From Pseudomonadota bacterium (GTDB taxonomy: Bacteria > Pseudomonadota > Alphaproteobacteria > Acetobacterales > Acetobacteraceae), in assembly GCA_021807975.1 (NCBI GenBank), contig JAKBCJ010000345.1, forward strand, positions 1 through 5,368: a stretch of 5,368 nucleotides of DNA. Reading direction: 5' to 3'. Positions 1-5,011 of this stretch are shown here, one piece after another (position 1 is the stretch's first letter; every line of letters starts with the position of its first letter). Below the pieces are notes generated by a model that was not told the origin of the DNA, searched no databases, and saw nothing but the letters and a program-made list of their open reading frames with translations. Position numbers and translations under genes: made by a program.

Positions 1-720
1 CACGCTCAGCGACAGCGGATATATCCGAACCCGCCGGCAATCGCTGCTCGGCGGTTCCACCACGATCAGCTTGGCCGGGTCGATCGCCAGGATCGCGTTG
101 CCAACACGCTCATACATCGCCCTGATGTCGCGATCGCCGCCGCCGCCCCAGATGCTCATATGCGGGTAGTCCAGCGGTTCGTTACGCAGATCGTAGGCGA
201 TCACGGTTGCATTGCCGGCGTAATGACGGGCGACTTCCCGCCAATCCGCCAGGAATTTGGCGTCGGTGACGGTTCCCTTGTTGCCGCCGCCATCGGTGCC
301 GTCGGACGCGCCGCCAACATCGTACCACAACCCGTTCGCTTGCTGCGCGCCCCAGTTGTCCCGATCGCCATGCCCCGGCTCATTGGTATGGTTATCCAGC
401 ACCAGCCGCAGCCCCGCCTTCGCCGCCGCGGCCACCACCCGGTCGATCATCCGCAAATCCGCCTGCATCGTGGCATTGACCCAGGAAAACCGGATACAGT
501 TGAAGCCGTCCCGAACCATCATGGCGGTCTGGCGATCCAGCGAGATACCCTCGTTCACCTGGTTCCAGCCGACGCACGCCAGGCGTACCGGATGCCCGGC
601 GCGATCGACGATCTGCGCGCCATCGGTTCCCAGCGCACCCGCCGGCAAAACCGCCGCCGATGCGGGAAGCGCCAACGCCAGCAGAATAAGACCCGGGATC
701 GGCAGAATAACGTTTTTCAT
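1..720 (-). CDS. Secreted glycoside hydrolase family 5 (cellulase-like) enzyme, N-terminal part, cut by the window edge
   Basis: The minus frame from ATG 718-720 stays open for 240 codons to position 1, so the C-terminus is missing. Residues 1-22 look like a Sec signal peptide: MKN, a hydrophobic core (LILLALAL) and an ASA cleavage site, which suggests export. The mature part fits GH5: a VRLACVGWN strand (46-53), GFNCIRFSW with the conserved Arg (72-80), LVLDNHTNEPG with the conserved His111, and YDLRNEPLD, where Asn180-Glu181 is the GH5 NEP acid/base motif. The family's second glutamate, the nucleophile, would lie beyond the edge. GH5 enzymes cleave beta-linked glucans or mannans with retention of configuration; the substrate cannot be told from this fragment. 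An in-frame TAA lies ten codons before the length of the upstream leader ends, so ATG 720 is the first ATG of the frame; no strong Shine-Dalgarno sequence is visible. The gene is divergent from the thiamine-diphosphate enzyme gene. The family call is firm; the subfamily is unknown. Confidence 0.88.
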   Translation of the reverse strand, partial: MKNVILPIPGLILLALALPASAAVLPAGALGTDGAQIVDRAGHPVRLACVGWNQVNEGISLDRQTAMMVRDGFNCIRFSWVNATMQADLRMIDRVVAAAAKAGLRLVLDNHTNEPGHGDRDNWGAQQANGLWYDVGGASDGTDGGGNKGTVTDAKFLADWREVARHYAGNATVIAYDLRNEPLDYPHMSIWGGGGDRDIRAMYERVGNAILAIDPAKLIVVEPPSSDCRRVRIYPLSLSV

Positions 721-839
721 GGCCAGAACGATGCCCGATTACGCCTGAACAGTGTCGTCAATTGATCGTGCGGCCGAACCATTGACCCCGCGCCGAGCCT
801 GTTCCAGCTTCGGCGGATCAAAAGGGGGAAATTCATCGC
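721..839. promoter_or_regulatory. Divergent intergenic region between the GH5 gene and the ThDP enzyme gene
   Basis: These 119 bp separate two head-to-head starts, so they should hold both promoters and any shared operator. The middle is less GC-rich than the flanks and contains a perfect 8-bp palindrome, TCAATTGA, at 758-765, followed about 15 bp later by a related TTGACC. No convincing -35/-10 pair could be set on either strand. The assignment rests on gene arrangement, not on a recognised motif. Confidence 0.4.
824..830 (+). promoter_or_regulatory. Ribosome binding site of the ThDP enzyme gene
   Basis: GGGGGAA lies 9 bases before ATG 840. The same heptamer precedes the starts at 3946 (minus) and 3994 (plus), which supports its use as this genome's Shine-Dalgarno form and supports the start at 840. 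Confidence 0.7.
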
Positions 840-2495
840 ATGGCCGACTATACCGTTGCCGATCTCGTCGCCGAGTTCCTCGCCGCCTGCGGTGTCACCA
901 ATGTCTTCGGCATCGCGTCCGTTCACAACATCCCGATGCTGGACGCGATCGGCCGGCGCAACACCATCCGCTTCATGATGGCTCGTGGCGAGCTTGGGGG
1001 CACCCACATGGCCGACGGTTACGCCCGGGTGAACCAGGGACTGGGCGTGATCTTCTCCTCCACCGGCCCCGGCGCCGCCAACACCATCGGCGGCCTCATC
1101 GAGGCTCGGTTTGCCGGCTCCCCGGTTCTGCACATCACCGGTCAGACCTCGACCAAATTCGTTGATCGCGGCATGGGCTCCGTCCACGACGCCTTCGACC
1201 AGTTGGGCATGATGGCGTCGGTCGGCAAAGCCGCCTACCGCATCCGCTCCGCTGAAAGTGCGCTTGGCACGCTGACCCAAGCGGCCACGCTGGCACTGTC
1301 GGCACCGATGGGACCGGTCAGCGTAGAGGTGCCGATCGATCTGCAGCGCGCGCCCATTCCGCGCCCGGCGATGCTGGACAATTTCGTCCTGCCGCTGCCG
1401 CCGCCGCGCCTGCCCACCGAGGTCGAACTGGACGAACTGGCGGACCGCGTGCTGGCAGCGAAACGGCCGATGCTGTGGCTGGGCAATGGCGCCAAGAAGG
1501 CGGGCGGCGCGGCGGCCAAATTGCTGGACATGGGCTTCGGCATGGTCACCAGCTTCAACGGACGGGCGACGGTGCCGGAAGATCATCCGCGCAACATGGG
1601 CGGGCTGACTGGCATCGGCATGCCGGTGATCGAGGCGTTCTACAAAACCGTCGATCTCTGCCTGGTGGTCGGTTGCCGGATCCGCGGCCATGAAACCAAC
1701 GATTTCCGCGTCGGTCTGCCCGCCAATCTGATCCAGATTGACTCCGATCCGATGGCCAACGGCCGCACCTATCCGAACCAGTATTTCGTTTGCGGCGATG
1801 CCAACGCCACGCTGGACGCCCTGGTCCGCCGGATCGAGGGCAAGATGAAGATCGCATCCGGCTATCCGCAAGAGTTCGAGGAACTGAAGCGCAACGCCCA
1901 GCGAATTTTCATCGAAACCCTCGGCTCCTACGGCACTTTCAGCGCGCAGCTTCGCAAGGTCATGCCCCGGGACGCGATTTGGGCGCGCGACGTTACCCAG
2001 AACAACACCACCTGGGGCAACCGCGTGTTCCCGCTGAACGCCCCGAACCAGAACGTCTATCCGGTCGGCGCCGGCATCGGTCAGGGCCTGTGCCTGGGGA
2101 TCGGCGCCGCCGCCGCGGCCGGCGACCGCAAGACGGTTGTCATGACAGGGGACGGCGGATTTTTCCTCAATGTCGGCGAGCTGTGGACCGCCGTGCAGGA
2201 GAATCTGGACATGACCGTGATCGTTATGAACGACCGCGGTTACGGCGTGATCAAGCGCATCCAGGACGCCACCTCCGGAGGCCGGCGCTTCTACGCGGAC
2301 CTGGAAAGCCCGGACATCGAAAAACTGTGCGGCCTGTCTGACATTCCCTATTTCCGCTGCTCGGCTGCCGATACGTTTGGCGATACAGTCGCCAGGGCAC
2401 TGGCAATCAAGGGGCTGACGATGGTGGAAGTCGATATGCACGCAGTGGGTGAATTTCCGCCTTATTACCCGTTCAATCAGAAGCCGGCCGGCTGA
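840..2495 (+). CDS. Thiamine-diphosphate-dependent enzyme, acetolactate synthase large-subunit-like / 2-oxoacid decarboxylase superfamily
   Basis: This complete 551-residue protein has the length and three-domain order of the acetolactate synthase/benzoylformate decarboxylase superfamily. The N-terminal pyrimidine-binding domain (about 1-170) contains RGELGGTHMADGYAR, where Glu51 matches the glutamate that activates the cofactor, followed by SSTGPGAANTIGG (73-85). The central domain covers about 195-330 and includes TVPEDHP. The C-terminal diphosphate domain (about 385-535) carries the classic GDG-X24-N metal/ThDP motif, GDG 437-439 and Asn464. Such enzymes decarboxylate a 2-oxo acid and release or transfer the aldehyde unit; they are usually cytosolic, and no signal peptide is seen. 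No regulatory small subunit (ilvH/ilvN) or other branched-chain gene lies nearby, so a biosynthetic acetohydroxyacid synthase role is less likely than a catabolic one. His29 in SVHNIPML stands where these enzymes vary and may help set substrate choice. The start has a good GGGGGAA site. The family is sure; the substrate is unknown. Confidence 0.92.
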   Translation: MADYTVADLVAEFLAACGVTNVFGIASVHNIPMLDAIGRRNTIRFMMARGELGGTHMADGYARVNQGLGVIFSSTGPGAANTIGGLIEARFAGSPVLHITGQTSTKFVDRGMGSVHDAFDQLGMMASVGKAAYRIRSAESALGTLTQAATLALSAPMGPVSVEVPIDLQRAPIPRPAMLDNFVLPLPPPRLPTEVELDELADRVLAAKRPMLWLGNGAKKAGGAAAKLLDMGFGMVTSFNGRATVPEDHPRNMGGLTGIGMPVIEAFYKTVDLCLVVGCRIRGHETNDFRVGLPANLIQIDSDPMANGRTYPNQYFVCGDANATLDALVRRIEGKMKIASGYPQEFEELKRNAQRIFIETLGSYGTFSAQLRKVMPRDAIWARDVTQNNTTWGNRVFPLNAPNQNVYPVGAGIGQGLCLGIGAAAAAGDRKTVVMTGDGGFFLNVGELWTAVQENLDMTVIVMNDRGYGVIKRIQDATSGGRRFYADLESPDIEKLCGLSDIPYFRCSAADTFGDTVARALAIKGLTMVEVDMHAVGEFPPYYPFNQKPAG

Positions 2496-2620
2496 TCCGG
2501 ATGAAGCACCTCTGATCCATCCACGAGGACTTCGTCCCTGGTCATCCGGGCCCGGGCCCTAACAGGCGCCGGCGTTCGGTGCCCCTCGTTAGACGTCGAA
2601 GCCGCTGTTGGCCGGGGTGG

Positions 2621-2705
2621 TTGCTTGGAAGGGCGCGAAGGGCCGCTGAGGGCCGCGAAGGCTGCCGCATTCCAACTTCGCGGCTCTTCCCGCTCTTCCA
2701 AGCAA
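2621..2705. repeat. Large imperfect inverted repeat (26-bp arms, 33-bp loop)
   Basis: The left arm 2621-2646 begins TTGCTTGGAAG and ends GCCGC. The right arm 2680-2705 is its reverse complement at 23 of 26 positions. In a plus-strand RNA two of the three mismatches would become G-U pairs, leaving a single true mismatch. The loop contains a second copy of the inner arm sequence: GCCGCGAAG at 2652-2660 can pair with CTTCGCGGC at 2676-2684, giving a rival, tighter hairpin. The repetition of GGGCCGC units hints at local duplication. There is no T-run after either arm, so an intrinsic terminator is not supported. It may be an interspersed palindromic (REP-like) repeat. Confidence 0.75.
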
Positions 2706-2727
2706 AATGAAGGTAGAATGACCAGCC

Positions 2728-2746
2728 GCGCCGGCGGTGCCGGCGC
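2728..2746. repeat. Perfect 8-bp GC hairpin next to the transposase remnant
   Basis: GCGCCGGC (2728-2735), loop GGT, GCCGGCGC (2739-2746). The stem is perfect and all G/C. It stops where recognisable transposase coding similarity begins. No T-run follows on either strand, so a terminator call is weak; short GC palindromes also arise by chance in such a genome. Confidence 0.5.
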
Positions 2747-3090
2747 ACGATCGTCTCACGGCGCCGACGCCAAAAAAGTCGGAGAACACCAAGCCATTGG
2801 CAGGCCCAGAGCCAACCTGAACACCGAAATCCATGTGTTGGTGGACGCGCCCGGGAATCCCTCGCGGATCGTCCTGACCGCCGGACAGGTCCACGACCTC
2901 GCCGAAGCAGACGCAATTGCACCCGGGACGGAGACGGAAGCCTTGCCGGCGGACAAGCGGGTGGGCGAAACGCTTCAGGCGGCGGGAAAAATCGCCGCTA
3001 TTCCGCCGAAAAGAACCGGAAGACCGCCAGAAACAGTCTGGCCGCGATCCACTTGGTCGCCACACTCTGTTGGCTCAATTCACCACATGT
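2745..3090 (+). pseudogene. Decayed IS5-family transposase fragment
   Basis: Two pieces in different frames resemble the C-terminal half of IS5/IS427-type DDE transposases. Piece one (about 2745-3014) reads KKVGEHQAIGRPR, then LNTEIHVLVDAPGNP, LTAGQVHDLAEADA, ADK and AAGKIAAIPPKR, in the order found in that family. Piece two, in another frame (about 3020-3078), reads KTARNSLAAIHLVATLCWLN, the usual C-terminal end. The roughly 40-50 residues normally between IPPKR and KTARN are absent; that stretch includes the RHLIEN-like helix with the catalytic Glu. The N-terminal half with the first Asp is also missing: a TIV triplet lies out of frame just upstream, suggesting a small deletion there, and the usual residues after ADK are shortened too. 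The result cannot be an active transposase. The end abuts the stop of the convergent hydrolase gene, and no terminal inverted repeats or target duplication could be set. The family call rests on remembered motif order. Confidence 0.8.
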
Positions 3091-3091
3091 C

Positions 3092-3946
3092 CTAATCGAA
3101 AAATTCCAGCAACCGCCCCAACAACGCCTCCGGCTGCTCCTCCGGCATCCAGTGCCCGCAGTTCTCGATCACCCCGCCGCGCACATCCAGCGCCAGCCGG
3201 CGCAGCGATTCGACAACCTCCATCCGGCGTCCCCAGGACCGGTCCCCGCCCAGCGCCAGCACCGGCATTGGCAGCTTGAACCCCGCCGCGACCTTCGCCG
3301 CATTATCCGCGATATCCGCCGGTATCGCCCGATAATACGAAAACCCCGCCCGCAGCGCGCCCGGCTGCCGATACGTGCGCAGGTACTCGGCGATCTCTCC
3401 GTCATCCAGCGGCCGAGCGCCGTAGTTCCGGTAGAACCAGCCGAAGTAAATCTCTTCCCGCCCGGCGATCAGGGCTTCAGGCAAATCCAGCGTCTGATGG
3501 AACGCGTGGTGCCATCGGCGGCCGCCCTGGCTGATGTTCGGGCTGCCATCGCCGGGAATGGTCACATCCAGGATCGCCAGTTTCCGCACCGCCTCGGGAT
3601 GCGCCGAGGCGACGGCATAGGCCGTTGGGCCGCCCCAGTCGTGCCCCACCAGATGGAACGCCGACAGCCCCAGCACGTCATGCACCAGCCGCCAGATATC
3701 GCCGCCGATGGTCTTCTTGTCATAACCGCCAGCCGGCCGCGATGAATCGCCCAGACCGCGCAGGTCCGGCGCAATGACCTGGAATCGCTCCGCCAGACCG
3801 GGGATAATGTGCCGCCACTCATACCAGCTCTGCGGCCAGCCATGCAGCAGCACCACCGGAAACCCGCTGCCGGCCGTCACGTAATGCAGCCGCACGTCCC
3901 CCAGATCGGCATGATGGTGTTGCATCGACCCGTCTCCCTTCCCCAT
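3092..3946 (-). CDS. Alpha/beta hydrolase with Asp nucleophile, epoxide hydrolase-like
   Basis: The gene encodes 284 residues from ATG 3944-3946, or 291 from an upstream ATG at 3965-3967. The later start is preferred because AAGGGGGAA ends nine bases or fewer before it, while the upstream ATG has no ribosome-binding site; a third ATG at 3923-3925 is also possible. Numbering on the 291-residue form: HGWPQSWYEW (42-51) holds the HGxP oxyanion motif; DLRGLGDS (68-75); GHDWGG (108-113) makes Asp110 the nucleophile; Asp242 in LGGDRS is the likely relay acid; His272 in CGHWMPEEQP completes the triad. The cap segment (about 140-220) has aromatic residues such as WFYRNY and FSYYRA, where epoxide hydrolases place their ring-opening tyrosines. 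An Asp nucleophile points to epoxide hydrolase or dehalogenase chemistry. The arginines that follow the nucleophile in fluoroacetate dehalogenases are Trp111 and Pro114 here, which argues against that activity. No signal peptide, so probably cytosolic. Confidence 0.88.
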   Translation of the reverse strand: MGKGDGSMQHHHADLGDVRLHYVTAGSGFPVVLLHGWPQSWYEWRHIIPGLAERFQVIAPDLRGLGDSSRPAGGYDKKTIGGDIWRLVHDVLGLSAFHLVGHDWGGPTAYAVASAHPEAVRKLAILDVTIPGDGSPNISQGGRRWHHAFHQTLDLPEALIAGREEIYFGWFYRNYGARPLDDGEIAEYLRTYRQPGALRAGFSYYRAIPADIADNAAKVAAGFKLPMPVLALGGDRSWGRRMEVVESLRRLALDVRGGVIENCGHWMPEEQPEALLGRLLEFFD

Positions 3947-3993
3947 CGCGTTCTTCCCCCTTAGCATGGCGCGACTTCGAAACGGGGGAAACC
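3947..3993. promoter_or_regulatory. Compact divergent start region with mirrored ribosome binding sites
   Basis: Only 47 bp separate the hydrolase ATG (3946, minus) from the ATG at 3994 (plus). TTCCCCC at 3954-3960 and GGGGGAA at 3984-3990 form a perfect 7-bp inverted repeat with 23 bp between, and each arm is the Shine-Dalgarno sequence of one gene. A TTCGAA palindrome sits at 3976-3981. There is no room for two separate full promoters, so leaders must be very short or promoters must reach into the opposite coding region. Confidence 0.55.
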
Positions 3994-4851
3994 ATGCATT
4001 GGACAGATCGCCGCGAACGCTACCGCGCCACCATCGCGGGCGGCGCCTGCATTCATCCGGGATCGGTCCATGACGCTATCTCCGCCCGCATCGCCGAGGA
4101 AATCGGCTTTGAGATCGGTATGTTTGCCGGCTCCATCGCCTCCTTCACGGTTCTGGGCGCCCCCGACCTGATCGTACTGACGCTGACCGAGTTCGCCGCC
4201 CAGGCCTACCGCATTAACCGGGCGGGCAAGCTGCCGCTGATGGTCGATGCGGATCATGGGTACGGCAACGCACTGAACGTCATGCGCACGGTGCAGGAAC
4301 TGGAAACCGCCGGCGTCGCGGCGCTGATGGTCGAGGACACGCTGCTGCCCCGCACCTTCGGCGAAAAGAAGCCCACGGTCATTTCCCTGGAGGAAGGCGT
4401 CGGCAAGATGAAGGCCGCTCTGGCCGCCCGCGAGGATAAGGCGCTGACCATCATCGGCCGCACCAGTTCGCCGTCGATCACCGGCCTCGCCGACGGGATC
4501 AGGCGCCTGAAAGCCTATGAGGCAACCGGCGTGGACGCGCTGTTCATCGCTGGCGGCCTGACCCGATCCGACCTGGACGCGATCGCCGCCGAGGTTAGAA
4601 TTCCGCTGATGCTGGGCGGCATCTCCGGCGACCTGCAGGACAAGGACTATCTCGCCAGCCGCGGCGTGCGCGTCGCGTTACAGGGGCACCAGCCGTTCTC
4701 CGCCGCCGTCAAGGCCATCTACGATACGCTGAAAGCCTTGCGTGAGGGCACCAAGCCGTCCGCCCTGACCGGCATCGCCTCCTCGGAGATGATGGCCCGC
4801 GTAACGCGCGAGGGCGACTACAAAACCTGGACCGAGAAGTTCCTGGGCTGA
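3994..4851 (+). CDS. Isocitrate lyase/PEP mutase superfamily protein, oxaloacetate decarboxylase (PA4872)-like
   Basis: This 285-residue protein is full length for the short branch of the isocitrate lyase/PEP mutase superfamily, a TIM barrel using Mg2+ and 2-oxoacid enolate chemistry. It follows the Pseudomonas PA4872 oxaloacetate decarboxylase closely by eye: HPGSVHDAISARIAEEIGFE (21-40), FAGSIASFTVLGAPD (44-58), the metal-site run DADHGYGNALNVMRTV (85-100) with Asp85, Asp87 and His88, VEDTLLP (113-119), EEGVGKM (133-139), IIGRT with Arg156 (153-157), IPLML (203-207) and GVRVALQGH with His232 (224-232). Arg156 and His232 correspond, from memory, to PA4872 catalytic Arg159 and His235. The Cys-containing loop of true isocitrate lyases (KKCGH) is absent, which excludes that activity. 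The segment after IPLML is GGISG where PA4872 has a tyrosine-bearing loop, so the substrate may differ. The start has GGGGGAA 3984-3990. The C-terminal tail (about 250-285) is longer than I recall for PA4872. Confidence 0.88.
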   Translation: MHWTDRRERYRATIAGGACIHPGSVHDAISARIAEEIGFEIGMFAGSIASFTVLGAPDLIVLTLTEFAAQAYRINRAGKLPLMVDADHGYGNALNVMRTVQELETAGVAALMVEDTLLPRTFGEKKPTVISLEEGVGKMKAALAAREDKALTIIGRTSSPSITGLADGIRRLKAYEATGVDALFIAGGLTRSDLDAIAAEVRIPLMLGGISGDLQDKDYLASRGVRVALQGHQPFSAAVKAIYDTLKALREGTKPSALTGIASSEMMARVTREGDYKTWTEKFLG

Positions 4852-4876
4852 TGACCGGTCTGTTTCCCAAGGACGG

Positions 4877-4950
4877 CCGCCATGACGGCGCCGTTCCCGT
4901 CTGTCGCTGGGTGAACGTCCCAATCCGTCATGGCGGGCAAAGGCCCGGCA
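4877..4950. repeat. REP-like palindromic repeat upstream of aroE
   Basis: CCGCCATGACGG (4877-4888) and CCGTCATGGCGG (4925-4936) are perfect 12-bp reverse complements, 36 bp apart. The second copy runs directly into a stem-loop: TGGCGGGC (4931-4938), loop AAAG, GCCCGGCA (4943-4950), 7 of 8 pairs, followed by TCCACGCC. From memory, 'CGTCATGGCCGGGC...GCCCGGCCATCCACG' is a very common interspersed palindrome in alphaproteobacterial genomes, and this looks like a diverged copy. No T-run follows, so a simple terminator for the upstream gene is not shown, though the structure could still protect the transcript end. Confidence 0.6.
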
Positions 4951-5011
4951 TCCACGCCTTGACCACCACAGACCGCGTCAGCCACCACTCGTTCATCATG
5001 CAGCCATCGGT

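Larger units (their letters stand above)
2496..3091. other. Gene-free region with palindromes and a transposon scar between convergent genes
   Basis: No intact gene is supported in these 596 bp. The first part (2496-2620) holds only small palindromes, such as the 12-bp GGGCCCGGGCCC at 2548-2559. Next come a large imperfect inverted repeat (2621-2705), a GC hairpin (2728-2746) and a broken IS5-type transposase (about 2745-3090). The two flanking genes converge on this region, so both transcripts should end here, but no hairpin followed by a T-run was found in either direction. Confidence 0.75.

Noticed and set aside
160..765. A 201-codon plus-strand open frame opposite the GH5 gene
   Set aside because: It is a shadow of the GH5 reading frame, which has a signal peptide and the NEP catalytic motif.
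717..2441. A 574-codon minus-strand open frame covering nearly all of the ThDP enzyme gene
   Set aside because: It is exactly antisense to a clear, motif-rich gene, has no recognisable domain, and is rich in Arg, His, Ala, Gly and Asp as expected for the shadow of a GC-rich gene.
2482..2493. AGCCGGCCGGCT palindrome at the end of the ThDP gene as a terminator
   Set aside because: It has no loop and no T-run, and lies within the last codons and stop of the gene; GC palindromes of this size are common in such DNA.
2548..2559. GGGCCCGGGCCC palindrome as an operator or terminator
   Set aside because: It is low-complexity GC sequence with no T-run and no gene start nearby.
2625..3095. A 156-codon open frame taken as a small intact gene
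   Set aside because: Its middle is transposase sequence cut off by frameshift, its first third comes from the inverted repeat, and its last third is out of frame with the transposase tail.
3053..3745. A 230-codon plus-strand open frame opposite the hydrolase gene
   Set aside because: Its first residues are the transposase tail, but the rest is the antisense shadow of the hydrolase, with Pro/Arg-rich low-information sequence.
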